Positions 36,261-45,267 of a DNA stretch of 64,000 nt are shown here, piece by piece. The stretch spans positions 1-64,000 of the forward strand of contig JAPPGM010000107.1 in the NCBI GenBank assembly GCA_028874995.1. The letters run 5' to 3'. How positions within the stretch are numbered: the first letter of the stretch is position 1; each line of letters starts with the position of its first letter. The DNA is from Gemmatimonadota bacterium (GTDB lineage: Bacteria > Gemmatimonadota > Gemmatimonadetes > Longimicrobiales > Gaopeijiaceae). The position numbers and the translations under genes were made by a program. The notes under the pieces are model-generated. The model did not search any database and was not told the origin of the DNA. It saw only the letters and a program-made list of their open reading frames with translations.

Positions 36261-36922
36261 AACGGGTTGCGTTGGTATTGTCGGCCGTGGCGGTCGTGGC
36301 CGTGGCCTACTCCTGCGGCGAGACCGAGCCGCCGGCGAACCGGGCTCCGAGGGCCGTGGGCACGATTCCGGCGCAGGAGGTGGGCGCCTTCGACACGGTA
36401 CAGGTGGACGTGTCGCAGTACTTTACGGATGACGACGGTGACCAGCTCACGTATTCGGCCTCGTCCGCGGCCCCGGTTGTGTTGACTGTTTCGGTAACGG
36501 GGTCGGTTCTGTCCATCCAGGGGCGGACAAAGGGGCAGGGCACGGTCACGGTCACTGCCCGGGATCCGGACGGCCTTTCGGCAGCGCAGCAGGTCGGCGT
36601 CACGGTGTCGGGGCGCCCCGGTTTCCTGTTTGCCCTGTTGCGGTATGACGAGGAGGACATCGGAGCGGTGGTGGTACGGCTCGAGGGTCCGCCCGCGGAT
36701 TCGATCCAGGCGCCCGAGGGGTTCACGGTCTACCATGCGGCGGTGGCCGGAGCGACGCGGGTGTTCGTTGCCGGGGCGATCCCTCGGACCGGCACCGTAG
36801 TGCGTTTCTGGACCGACGATGTGAGTTCCCCCGGAGCCTACCGGGGACTCCTGGAGCAGGCCGCCGGGACCGACTACCGGCAACGCTCGGTGGAAGCGAG
36901 CTCGGTCCGGATCGTCCGGTAG
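36257..36922 (+). CDS. cadherin/Ig-like domain lipoprotein
   Basis: 221 aa; ATG 36257 with AAGGAGGG upstream overlaps the sortilin-like stop by four bases. The signal ends VAVAYSCGE (lipobox). The mature part has a cadherin-like domain (VDVSQYFTDDDGDQLTYSAS, then LSIQGRTKGQGTVTVTARDPDGLSA), then about 100 residues of beta-rich sequence I do not recognise. Translational coupling suggests it works with the sortilin-like protein at the cell surface. Confidence 0.75.
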   Translation: MKRVALVLSAVAVVAVAYSCGETEPPANRAPRAVGTIPAQEVGAFDTVQVDVSQYFTDDDGDQLTYSASSAAPVVLTVSVTGSVLSIQGRTKGQGTVTVTARDPDGLSAAQQVGVTVSGRPGFLFALLRYDEEDIGAVVVRLEGPPADSIQAPEGFTVYHAAVAGATRVFVAGAIPRTGTVVRFWTDDVSSPGAYRGLLEQAAGTDYRQRSVEASSVRIVR

Positions 36923-37188
36923 TCTCCCGTTCGGGGCGGCGGGCCTCTACGGGCGTTGCCAGCGAGTAGTCCGTGCATGGAGCCCCCTGAGCACCGGGAG
37001 CGGCGAGGTGCCGGGTCGGCGGGACCGCCGGACGACCTCGGCCGGTCCGCGGTCCCGCCGGTCGGCGCCAACACGCGGCCCGCGCCAACTGTCCTCTTGT
37101 TTGCGGGACTGCAAGTCCCACTGCACCTTGACCGTTGGCCGGTCCGCCGGTGGTCCGGCAGTTTCTCTGTCCGAGGAGGATCCGAAAG
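36923..37188. other. 266-bp intergenic region with a strong hairpin
   Basis: No gene seen. A perfect 12-bp stem (CGGCGGGACCGC at 37017-37028 with its complement at 37049-37060) could end the upstream transcript, although no T-run follows. GGGACT-GCA-AGTCCC lies further right. The region is very G+C-rich until the AGGAGGA of the next gene. Confidence 0.4.
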
Positions 37189-38151
37189 ATGTTGACACGA
37201 CGCGATTGGCTTCGCACCACCGCCGCGGCTGGCGCGGCAGTCTCCCTCAGTCCCCGCATGCTCGGAGCACTTCGCGCGCAGGACCTGATCACACGGGGGG
37301 TTCCGTCCACCGGTGAGCAGTTGCCGATCATCGGCCTGGGCAGCTCGGCGACATTCCGCCGCGTGGCGGGCTCCGACGATGTGGCCGCGCTCGGCGAAGT
37401 GCTGAAAACCTTCACCGACAACGGCGCTACGGTCTTCGACACGGCCCCCAGCTACGGCGCCTCCGAGGAAGTGTCGGGTCAGCTCGCGGCCGATATGGGG
37501 ATTACGGACCAGATCTTCTGGGCCACCAAGGTCAACGTGGCCGGGCGTGGCGGCGGATCGGCCGACCCGGAGCGGGCCCGAGCACAGATCGAACGGTCTT
37601 TCGGGTACTTCGCGGTGGACGTGATCGACCTCATCCAGGTTCACAACCTGGGGGACCCGCCCACGCAGGTGGGGATCCTGGAAGAGCTCAAGGCGGAGGG
37701 GCGCATCCGCTACCTCGGAATCACCAGCACCAGCAAGCGGCAGTACGAGGCGCTGGCTCAGGCCATGGTGGACTACCCGCTCGACTTCATCGGCATCGAC
37801 TATGCGCTGAACAACACGAGCGCCGCCGACGAGATCTTCCCGATTGCGATGGATCAGGGGATCGGCGTTCTGGTGTACGTGCCGTTCGGGCGGAATCTGT
37901 TTACGCGTGCGTCAGGGCAGGAAGTGCCCGAGTGGGCCGCGGAGTTCGGTGCCACCAGCTGGGCGCAGTTCTTCCTGAAGTTCGCGGCTGCCCACCCGGC
38001 CGTGACCTGCGTGACCCCCGCCACCAGCCAGGCCCGCCACATGCTGGACAACATCGGGGCGGCCAGAGGAAGGCTTCCCGACGAGGACGAGCAGGCTCGC
38101 ATGCTGGAGGTCGAGCAGGCCCTGCCGCCGGCACCGAGGCGGCGGGGTTGA
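37189..38151 (+). CDS. Tat-exported aldo/keto reductase
   Basis: 320 aa from ATG 37189 (CGAGGAGGA upstream). It has a twin-arginine signal (TRRDWLRTTAAAGAAVSLS), then an NADPH-dependent (alpha/beta)8 barrel. The catalytic tetrad is visible: Asp84 and Tyr89 (FDTAPSYG), Lys114 (WATKVNV) and His152 (LIQVHN). Similar Tat-tagged reductases fold with cofactor before export. It is followed after 95 bases by a Tat amidase on the same strand, possibly one operon. Substrate unknown. Confidence 0.85.
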   Translation: MLTRRDWLRTTAAAGAAVSLSPRMLGALRAQDLITRGVPSTGEQLPIIGLGSSATFRRVAGSDDVAALGEVLKTFTDNGATVFDTAPSYGASEEVSGQLAADMGITDQIFWATKVNVAGRGGGSADPERARAQIERSFGYFAVDVIDLIQVHNLGDPPTQVGILEELKAEGRIRYLGITSTSKRQYEALAQAMVDYPLDFIGIDYALNNTSAADEIFPIAMDQGIGVLVYVPFGRNLFTRASGQEVPEWAAEFGATSWAQFFLKFAAAHPAVTCVTPATSQARHMLDNIGAARGRLPDEDEQARMLEVEQALPPAPRRRG

Positions 38152-38246
38152 GCAGCCTCCCTCCCGGATCGACAGCTGGGTCCCTCAGTCGTACTCCGTC
38201 GTCGCGGCGAAGGGACGGATCCCCGCGCTGAGCGGGAGGGGATGAC

Positions 38247-39890
38247 GTGATCGATCGCCGCCGTTTCATAGGAACGTCGCTGGCGGGTGGGGCGGCGGTC
38301 GCCGCGCTCGGAAGCGCGGGATGTGCCCCCGACTCGCCGGACGGACAGGCACGGGACGAGAGCGGCGCAGCCGGGACGCAGCCCGGTGCCTTCGAACTCG
38401 ACGAGATCACGGTCGCGGAGCTGCAGGCCGCCATGGAGTCCGGCGAGCGCACCGCGCGCTCGATCACCGAGCTATACCTGGCGCGGATCGAGGCGCTCGA
38501 CGGCCGGGGACCCGAGCTGCGTTCGGTCATCGAAACGAACCCGGATGCGCTGGAGATCGCGGACCGGCTGGACGAGGAACGACGTGCGAACGGCCCGCGC
38601 GGACCGCTTCACGGCATCCCGGTCGCGCTGAAGGACAACATCGACACGCACGACCGCATGACGACCACGGCGGGTTCGCTCGCGCTGGAGGGGTCGATCC
38701 CGTTGCAGGATTCGTTCGTGGCCCGGAAGCTGCGCGAGGCCGGCGCGGTGATCTTGGCCAAGCTGAACATGAGCGAGTGGGCGTACTTCCGTGGGGAGAG
38801 GGCCACAAGCGGGTGGAGCGCGCGCGGCGGCCAGTGCCGGATGCCCTACGCGCTCGACCGCAACCCGTGCGGGTCCAGCTCGGGGTCGGGGGTGGCGGCG
38901 GCGGCCAATCTGGCGGCACTGACGATCGGCACCGAGACCGGCGGGTCGATCATGTGTCCCTCGTCCACCAACGGAATCGTGGGAATCAAGCCGACCGTCG
39001 GGCTTTGGAGCCGGTCGGGGATCATCCCCATCTCCCACTCCCAGGACACGGCGGGACCGATGTGCCGCACGGTGCGCGACGCGGCGGTGCTGCTGGGTCC
39101 GGTGACCGGGGTCGACCCGCGCGACGCGGCCACGGGCGCGAGCGCGGAGAACGCCCACGCCGACTACGGGCAGTTTCTTGACGCGGGCGGGCTGGTGGGG
39201 GCGCGGGTCGGCGCGGCCCGGAGCTTCTCGGGCTTCCCGCCCGAAGTATGGGCGCTCTTCGAGGAGGCGCTCGACGCCATGCGCGCGGCCGGCGCGACCG
39301 TGGTGGACCCGGCCAACCTGCCCGAGGCCGCCTGGGACGACGAGCAGCCCCTGCTGGTCCTCGAGTACGAATTCAAGGCCAACATGAACGCGTACCTGGA
39401 AGGCCTCGGTCCGGATGCGCCGGTGAAGAGCCTGGCCGAAATCATCGACTTCAACGAGCGCAATGCCGACCTGGAGATGCCGCACTTCGGGCAGGAGCGC
39501 CTTTATGCCTCCCAGGTGCGCGGCCCGCTGACCGATTCCGAGTACCTCGACGCGGTGCACGCCATCCAGCGGGGCAACCGCGAGGACGGGATCGACGCGG
39601 TCATGAACGAGCACAACCTCGACGCGATCGTGGCGCCCACGCGGGGCCTCGCGTGGAAGACGGACCACATTCTGGGGGATTCGCTGGGTGGGGGGTCGAG
39701 CGCCGGGCCGGCGGCGATCGCGGGCTATCCCGACGTGACGGTGCCGATGGGGTTCGTGTCGGGTCTTCCCGTGGGAGTGTCGTTCTTCGGCCGGGCCTGG
39801 AGCGAGCCCACGCTGCTTCGGATCGCGTACGCGTACGAGCAGGCGACGAACCACCGCGCCGCGCCGACCTTCGCGGAGACGCTGGGATAG
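38247..39890 (+). CDS. Tat-exported amidase-signature lipoprotein
   Basis: 547 aa, GTG 38247 with GGGAGGGG upstream. A Tat signal with a lipobox (RRRFIGTSLAGGAA...GSAGCAP) is followed by an amidase-signature enzyme: Lys129 (VALKDNID), cis-Ser211 in CGSSSGSG and nucleophile Ser234 in GTETGGSI, giving the Ser-cisSer-Lys triad. Enzymes of this form hydrolyse amides; many Gemmatimonadota and Actinomycetota carry them as exported lipoproteins with unknown substrates. Codon use and length are normal. A bipartite element (copy B) follows 40 bases after the stop. Confidence 0.9.
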   Translation: MIDRRRFIGTSLAGGAAVAALGSAGCAPDSPDGQARDESGAAGTQPGAFELDEITVAELQAAMESGERTARSITELYLARIEALDGRGPELRSVIETNPDALEIADRLDEERRANGPRGPLHGIPVALKDNIDTHDRMTTTAGSLALEGSIPLQDSFVARKLREAGAVILAKLNMSEWAYFRGERATSGWSARGGQCRMPYALDRNPCGSSSGSGVAAAANLAALTIGTETGGSIMCPSSTNGIVGIKPTVGLWSRSGIIPISHSQDTAGPMCRTVRDAAVLLGPVTGVDPRDAATGASAENAHADYGQFLDAGGLVGARVGAARSFSGFPPEVWALFEEALDAMRAAGATVVDPANLPEAAWDDEQPLLVLEYEFKANMNAYLEGLGPDAPVKSLAEIIDFNERNADLEMPHFGQERLYASQVRGPLTDSEYLDAVHAIQRGNREDGIDAVMNEHNLDAIVAPTRGLAWKTDHILGDSLGGGSSAGPAAIAGYPDVTVPMGFVSGLPVGVSFFGRAWSEPTLLRIAYAYEQATNHRAAPTFAETLG

Positions 39891-39930
39891 CGATAGCGAT
39901 CCCGCGAAGGGCCACGATGTCAACCCAACC

Positions 39931-39955
39931 TTACATTATGTAACGCGCAGTATAC
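39931..39955 (-). promoter_or_regulatory. bipartite palindromic element, copy B
   Basis: On the plus strand TTACATTATGT, seven bases, AGTATAC; on the minus strand GTATACT-N7-ACATAATGTAA, identical to copy A in all 18 defined positions. TTACATTATGTAA (39931-39943) is itself a perfect odd palindrome. It lies between two convergent genes, so it is not an obvious promoter here. Confidence 0.6.
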
Positions 39956-39956
39956 A

Positions 39957-40760
39957 TCAACCCTGCTGGAACCCCGTCACGCGGCGGATCGTCCCGTCCG
40001 GGTCGGCCTGGATGTGGTTGAACCCTTCGCTGGCCCCGCCCGGGCCGGTGGCGCGCCATCCGACCAGCGCTTCGCCCCGGCAGATCCGCACGTCATCGGT
40101 GTGTTCCAGGGTGTAGCCGGGCATGTACTGGTGGCAGTTGGCGATGTGCATGCTTAGCAGTCCGATGCCGCTGAGCCCGGTCCAGTCGTCCCGGAAGGTG
40201 ATGTCATCTGCGCAGCAGCGGCGGAGCGCGGCCATGCGCGTCTCCTCGTCCTGCTGGTTCCAGGCGGAGATCCATTCGGGCAGCGTGCGCTCGAGTCCGG
40301 CGGCCAGGTCGATGCGGTTGGCCGCAAGGTCGAGACGGCTGATATGGAAGCGCCATCCACCCTCCTGGTCCTGCGCGGCGTGTGCGGACGGCAGACCGGT
40401 GTGGCGGAGTTCCACGCGGGACGCGGATCCTTCCGCTTGCACTTCGAACGACAACAGCGACGACCCGGCCGGATACTCCTTCGCCTGGGGTCCCGATTCG
40501 GCGCCCCAGGTCAGTTCGAAGCGGCGCGCGCGGGGATCGACGGCCCGGATCTCGCCGGCCATGACGATCCCGAAGTTGGGGAAGGCGGCCCTGAATGGAC
40601 TCCCCGGTCGCGCCTCGAAGGTTACCTCGCCCTGCATCCACGCCGAGAAGCGGGCCGGATCGGTGAGGATGTTCCACACGGTGGCGGCGCTTGCCGCGAT
40701 GGGGAAGGAAAGTTCGACGCCTGGTGTGTCATGATCGTTGCCCTCGGTTGCCTGGTCCAT
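39957..40760 (-). CDS. SRPBCC (AHSA1-like) and SnoaL-like fusion protein
   Basis: 267 aa, ATG 40760 with AGGAG six bases upstream. Residues about 13-165 resemble an SRPBCC/START-type ligand-binding domain (ELSFPIAASAATVWNILTDP, then FSAWMQGEVTFEARPG and a GWRFHISRL helix). Residues about 175-267 resemble an NTF2/SnoaL-like domain (WISAWNQQDEETRMAALRRC, then DDITFRDDWTGLSG). Both bind small hydrophobic molecules. The fusion is uncommon to my knowledge. It is a lone gene, convergent with the amidase. Confidence 0.7.
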   Translation of the reverse strand: MDQATEGNDHDTPGVELSFPIAASAATVWNILTDPARFSAWMQGEVTFEARPGSPFRAAFPNFGIVMAGEIRAVDPRARRFELTWGAESGPQAKEYPAGSSLLSFEVQAEGSASRVELRHTGLPSAHAAQDQEGGWRFHISRLDLAANRIDLAAGLERTLPEWISAWNQQDEETRMAALRRCCADDITFRDDWTGLSGIGLLSMHIANCHQYMPGYTLEHTDDVRICRGEALVGWRATGPGGASEGFNHIQADPDGTIRRVTGFQQG

Positions 40761-41011
40761 CTCGTCTCCTGTTGGCGGAAATCTCGCCCGCGCATGTGCG
40801 CCGGGGGGTCCGGTAAGATAGGGACTTCGCCGCGGGTCAGCAGTCGGAACCTTCCACGGGCTTCCTCCCGGGCCGGTACCCCGACGGGACGGTGGCCCGG
40901 ACGGCAGGTGGCCCCGGCACGTATGCCCTGACGGAGTCTTGCCGCGACAGTCCGTTCCGGCTTACCCTCCTTCCGGTCCTGTATACAATTCGGCACGGGA
41001 AGGAGGGAATC

Positions 41012-41449
41012 ATGATACATTTGCGCAACGTTGGCGGGGCGGTGCTGGGGTGGGTCGTGATGGCCGGTGCGGTTTTCCTCCTTTTCTCGGGGCTGTGGAT
41101 GGTGCTTGGGCCGGACGGTGCCTTTCAGCCACAGAGCTGGGAGGTGTCGGGGATGTGGCTGCTCGGCTCGATCCTGGTCAGCCTGCTCGCGGCGGTGATC
41201 GGAGGCCTGGTCTGCACCTGGGTGGCCGCGGACGACCGCGGGCTCCTGATGCTCATGGCGCTGGTCCTGGTTCTCGGCGTTGCCGTGGCACTGTTCGATG
41301 CACCCGCGCCCGAAGGTATCCGGCCGCCGGGGGTGAGCATGCCCGAGGCGATGAATTCCGCGCAGCAGCCCAAGTGGCTGGCGTGGCTCAATCCCGTGCT
41401 CGGAGTCGTGGGCGCCTTCGCGGGTTCGCGGCTCGTGAGGAACCGATAG
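41012..41449 (+). CDS. small four-helix membrane protein
   Basis: 145 aa from ATG 41012 (AAGGAGGGAA upstream; the frame opens earlier but without a ribosome site). Four hydrophobic segments are visible: about 9-30, 48-68, 75-90 and 125-140, with short loops. No family recognised. GTATACAATT at 40981-40990 may hold its -10 box (TATACAAT). It lies 46 bases before the MATE exporter gene and could be co-transcribed with it. Confidence 0.7.
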   Translation: MIHLRNVGGAVLGWVVMAGAVFLLFSGLWMVLGPDGAFQPQSWEVSGMWLLGSILVSLLAAVIGGLVCTWVAADDRGLLMLMALVLVLGVAVALFDAPAPEGIRPPGVSMPEAMNSAQQPKWLAWLNPVLGVVGAFAGSRLVRNR

Positions 41450-41495
41450 CGAATCCGCCGCCTGTCCGTGCGGCAGGACTTCGGACGCCGCGACC

Positions 41496-42893
41496 GTGAC
41501 CCCGCGCACAGGTCGCCCATTCGACCGCTCGATCGTCGAGGGACCCATCGGCCGCGCCGTCTGGATGCTGGCGTGGCCGACGATGCTCCAGAACGTCATC
41601 GGGGGAGTGCAGGGCCTCGTCGATCATGCGATGGTGGGCCACTTCGTCGGCTATGCGGGCAACGCCGCGATCGGGGTGTCGTGGCAGATCTACCTGGTCG
41701 TGCAGGTGTTCATCGGCTCGCTCTTCACAGGGATGGGTGTGCTGGTGGCCCGTTTCGCGGGCAGGGACGAACCCGAAACAGTCAACCGGGTCGTCTACCA
41801 GGCGTTTCTCACGGCCGGCATCCTTTGCGTCGGGATCCTCGCCCCGCTGGGCTATTTCCTCGCCCCGTCGCTCCTGAACCTGGTCAACGCGGCCCCGGCG
41901 GTGCAGTCGGAGGCGCTGCCGTACATCCGCACCATGTTCATCTTCAACTTCGGGACGATGGTCTTCTTCATGCTGGGCGGGGCGCTGCGCTCGGCCGGCG
42001 ATGCGCGCACGCCGCTCCGGCTGGGCATCTGGATGACCGTCCTGAACGTGGCGATCAGCGTGGTGCTGATCCGGGGTCTGGGTCCGATCCCCGCCTTCGG
42101 CACGACGGGGGCGGCCATGGGGACGGTCATCTCGGCCGGGATCATAACCGTCGCCGCAGCGAAGTTTCTGCTGAGTGGGCGCTGGGTGATCCACATCCAC
42201 CGCGGACTGGACTGGCGGCCGGACCCGGCCGTGATCCGCCAGCTCTTCCGCTTCGGGCTGCCGACCGGGATCCAGGGGGTGGCGATGAACATCGGCGGCG
42301 TGATCCTGCTGCGCTTCGTAGGGTCGCTGGCCAACAGCGCGGAGGCCCAGGCGGCGTACTCGGTCGGCTACACCCAGCTCTTCTCGCTGGTCACCTGGAC
42401 CTCGGTGGGGATCATGGGGGCGACGGCGGCCTTCGCGGGCCAGAACCTGGGCGCGGGCAAGCCCGAGCGGTCGGTGCGGGGAGTGCGCGTGGCCTCCGGC
42501 ATCGGGCTGGCGGTCGCGGTCGGGGTCGGCATTCTCTTTCTGACGGTACCGGGTCGGCTGCTGGGGGTCTTCGGGATGAATGATCCCGCGGTGGCGGCAG
42601 TTGCGACGGAACTGCTGGCGTTCCTGAGCGTCTCCGGGCTCTTCGTCACGGTGGCGCTGGCGCACAACGGCGCTCTGCAGGGCACGGGCGACACGCGTGG
42701 AGCGATGTACATCTCGCTCGTCTCCCAGCTCGCGCTGCCGCTTGCCGTGTGTTGGGCGCTGCAGGAGACCGTCGGTCTCGAGGCGTGGCACGTCTGGCTG
42801 GCGATCCTGCTCGGGCACATGACGCGCTGCGCCCTCGGCATGATCCGGTTCGGCCGGGGGCACTGGCGCGGGATTGAGGTGGGGATCGGGTAG
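41496..42893 (+). CDS. MATE-family efflux transporter
   Basis: 465 aa, GTG 41496 (an ATG at 41563, MLAWPTML, is possible but would cut helix 1). It has two six-helix halves typical of MATE proteins: N-half LAWPTMLQNVIGGVQGLVDH, then AMVGHF and SLFTGMGVLVARFAG; C-half FGLPTGIQGVAMNIGG, MGATAAFAGQNLGAG and HNGALQGTGDTRGA. These transporters export drugs or metabolites using Na+ or H+ gradients. Substrate unknown. Confidence 0.9.
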   Translation: MTPRTGRPFDRSIVEGPIGRAVWMLAWPTMLQNVIGGVQGLVDHAMVGHFVGYAGNAAIGVSWQIYLVVQVFIGSLFTGMGVLVARFAGRDEPETVNRVVYQAFLTAGILCVGILAPLGYFLAPSLLNLVNAAPAVQSEALPYIRTMFIFNFGTMVFFMLGGALRSAGDARTPLRLGIWMTVLNVAISVVLIRGLGPIPAFGTTGAAMGTVISAGIITVAAAKFLLSGRWVIHIHRGLDWRPDPAVIRQLFRFGLPTGIQGVAMNIGGVILLRFVGSLANSAEAQAAYSVGYTQLFSLVTWTSVGIMGATAAFAGQNLGAGKPERSVRGVRVASGIGLAVAVGVGILFLTVPGRLLGVFGMNDPAVAAVATELLAFLSVSGLFVTVALAHNGALQGTGDTRGAMYISLVSQLALPLAVCWALQETVGLEAWHVWLAILLGHMTRCALGMIRFGRGHWRGIEVGIG

Positions 42894-42916
42894 CAGGCCC
42901 CGGGGACAATCCCCCA

Positions 42917-42959
42917 GCGCCTCACCGCTCTCGGTTCTCGGGCGGATCGATCCACCGAC
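42917..42959 (+). repeat. relic of the hydrolase 5' region
   Basis: 35 of 43 bases match 53-95, the start of the signal-coding region of the alpha/beta-hydrolase gene at the left edge (GCGCCTC-CCGCTCTCGGT core). It lies in the 132-bp gap before the second S9 peptidase and has no open continuation. Either a third hydrolase relic or a shared leader sequence. Confidence 0.5.
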
Positions 42960-43025
42960 CTGGGGATTGGACGCTCGGGTGCCGGGGCCTCACATTGGCG
43001 ATGAACCATCAGCACCGGAGGAGTC

Positions 43026-45188
43026 ATGATCTTGTGTTCGCGGAAGTTGTCTTGTCGGAGGGGGCGGGTGGTGGGGGAGGGGTGGGTATCGATCCCTCGT
43101 CTCGTCGCAGTCGCCGTCTCGGCGACACTGACGGTCACCGCCTCCGCCCAGGAGCGCCGTCCCCTGGAACTGGAGGACTACTACCGGCTCAAGAGCGCCG
43201 GCAGCCCTGCGCTGTCACCCGACGGGTCGCGGGTTGCCTACGTGGTCAGCTGGGTCGTGGAGGAGGAGAACGATCGCCACAGCGAGATCTGGCTGGCCAA
43301 CGCCGACGGGTCCGGAGAGCCGGTGCGCCTGACCAGTCCCAGCTTCAGCGCCTCGTCCCCGAGGTGGACTCCCGACGGCCGGCACCTCGTTTTCAGCTCA
43401 CGACGCCCCGGCCCCGACGGTCGAACCAGCGGCGGCACCTGGTTCCTTCGCATGGACCGTCCCGCGGGCGAAGCCTTCCAGATCGAGGGTCTCGGCGGGT
43501 CCCCCGTCTTCAGTCCGGACGGGATGTGGATTGCGTTCACGGCGCCGGTTCGCCCATCCCCCGCGCCGCCCCGCACCTACGCGTCGGACTTCGAGCGACG
43601 CACGGTCGAGCGCTTCGACGGACGCGACTACGACTGGATGAACTACCGCTTCGACCGCCGCGGCTACCTGCCCGACCCGCGCGATCCGCGTGCGACGCCG
43701 CCGCGTGAAATCCATGTGATTCCCGCGGCTGGGGGCGAGGCCCGGCAACTCACCGGTCTGGGGGTCAATGCCGGGGGCCTGGCGTGGAGCCCGGATGGGC
43801 GGCGGCTGGCCTTCACCGCCGACAGCCACCAGCGCGACGAGCACAGCTACGAGCGGAGTGACCTGTGGACGGTGGACCTGGACGGCAATGTCACTCGGCT
43901 CACCGACGACGAGTACAACTACTCCTCGCCTGCGTGGTCCCCGGACGGCGGGCGGATCGTGGTGCGCGGCAACGAGGGGCTGGACGTGATCATCCGGGAG
44001 GGGCGGGACCGGGGGGCGTCGTCGGAGCTGTTGGTCTTCGACGCGGCGACGGGTGAGCGTATCGGCAACCTGACGGCCGACTGGGATCTGATTCCGGGTG
44101 GGGCGTCGTGGGCTCCGGACGGGGGGCATGTGTACTTCTCCGCCAGCGCAAGCGGCAACAGTCATTTGTTTCGCGTTCCGGGTGGGGGTGGGCAGGTCGA
44201 GCAGGTCACGGCGGGGGACCGTCGGCTGGGGAGCTTTTCGTTCTCGGCCGACTACCTGCGGCTCGCGTACCGGGCCACCGATCCGGTCAGGCCGGGCGAC
44301 ATATGGGTGGCGGGGGTGGGGGGCGGCGGCGAGACCCGGGTGAGCGACGTGAACGGGCCGTTGCTGGCCGGTGTGGCCCTTGCTTCGCCCGACCGGCTGC
44401 TGTTTCGCAGCGAGGACGGCACCGAGGTTGAGGGGTGGATTCTGCCGGCGCTGGGGTACGAGGGGGACAGGGGTGGGGACGGTAACGGCTTCCCCATGAT
44501 CCTCCAGATCCACGGCGGTCCCCACGGCGCCTACGGCAACGACTTCTCCTTCGACCGCCAGCTCCTCGCGGCGCGGGGCTACATGGTGCTGTACACGAAC
44601 CCGCGCGCTTCGACAGGCTACGGCGAGGACTTCCGGTGGGGGACGTGGGGCGGGTGGGGGTTCAAGGACTATGAGGACATCATGGCCGGGGTCGACCACG
44701 CGATCGCCAACTACGACATCGACACGGACCGGATGGGCGTGACCGGCTACTCCTACGGCGGCTACATGACCAACGTGGTCATCACGAAGACGGACCGCTT
44801 CGCCGCCGCGATCGCGGGCGCGTCAATATCGAATTGGGTCAGTGACTACGGAGTGGCCGACATCCCGCGCACCAAGGAGAGCGAGTTCTATGGCCCGCCG
44901 TGGGAGGAGCGGGGACTGGAGAACCTGATGCGCTCGTCTCCCATCGTCCACGCGAAGGGGGTTTCGACGCCGACCATGTTCGTTCATGGGGAATCCGACC
45001 ACAGGGTCCCCATCGAAGAAGCGGAGCAAATGTACGTGGCGTTGCGCAAGCAGAAGGTGCCGTCCCGGTTCGTGCGCTACCCGGATTCGTACCACGGGGG
45101 GTGGACGCCTTGGCGAACGGTGCATCGGATGTGGGTGCAGCTGGAGTGGTGGGAGCAGTGGCTGGGGCGTCGGCCGGCGTCGGAGTAG
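43026..45188 (+). CDS. secreted S9 (DPP-IV / acylaminoacyl-peptidase-like) peptidase
   Basis: 720 aa; ATG 43026 with GGAGGAG. A signal peptide ends TVTASAQE. A seven-bladed TolB-like propeller follows (SPALSPDGSRVAYVVSW, SPRWTPDGRHLVFSS, GLAWSPDGRRLAFTAD, SPAWSPDGGRIVVRG). The hydrolase domain has Ser576 in GYSYGGYM, Asp658 in HGESDHRVP and His690 in DSYHGGW. The usual EGH around the His is replaced by YHGG, as in many secreted bacterial S9C enzymes. It is a second S9 peptidase for periplasmic peptide degradation, but not a close copy of the one at 13463. Confidence 0.9.
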   Translation: MILCSRKLSCRRGRVVGEGWVSIPRLVAVAVSATLTVTASAQERRPLELEDYYRLKSAGSPALSPDGSRVAYVVSWVVEEENDRHSEIWLANADGSGEPVRLTSPSFSASSPRWTPDGRHLVFSSRRPGPDGRTSGGTWFLRMDRPAGEAFQIEGLGGSPVFSPDGMWIAFTAPVRPSPAPPRTYASDFERRTVERFDGRDYDWMNYRFDRRGYLPDPRDPRATPPREIHVIPAAGGEARQLTGLGVNAGGLAWSPDGRRLAFTADSHQRDEHSYERSDLWTVDLDGNVTRLTDDEYNYSSPAWSPDGGRIVVRGNEGLDVIIREGRDRGASSELLVFDAATGERIGNLTADWDLIPGGASWAPDGGHVYFSASASGNSHLFRVPGGGGQVEQVTAGDRRLGSFSFSADYLRLAYRATDPVRPGDIWVAGVGGGGETRVSDVNGPLLAGVALASPDRLLFRSEDGTEVEGWILPALGYEGDRGGDGNGFPMILQIHGGPHGAYGNDFSFDRQLLAARGYMVLYTNPRASTGYGEDFRWGTWGGWGFKDYEDIMAGVDHAIANYDIDTDRMGVTGYSYGGYMTNVVITKTDRFAAAIAGASISNWVSDYGVADIPRTKESEFYGPPWEERGLENLMRSSPIVHAKGVSTPTMFVHGESDHRVPIEEAEQMYVALRKQKVPSRFVRYPDSYHGGWTPWRTVHRMWVQLEWWEQWLGRRPASE

Positions 45189-45229
45189 TGCCCACGCCCA
45201 GTCCCGATCACCAGAACCGTCACCGGAGC

Positions 45230-45253
45230 ATATGAGTATATGAGTATATGAGT
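45230..45253 (+). repeat. three direct 8-bp repeats before the helicase gene
   Basis: ATATGAGT occurs three times in a row (45230, 45238, 45246), then ATGTGTG. The last copy ends 14 bases before ATG 45268. Position and AT-richness suggest an operator or a variable-length promoter spacer; copy number could vary by slippage. Confidence 0.6.
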
Positions 45254-45267
45254 ATGTGTGTAGCCTC

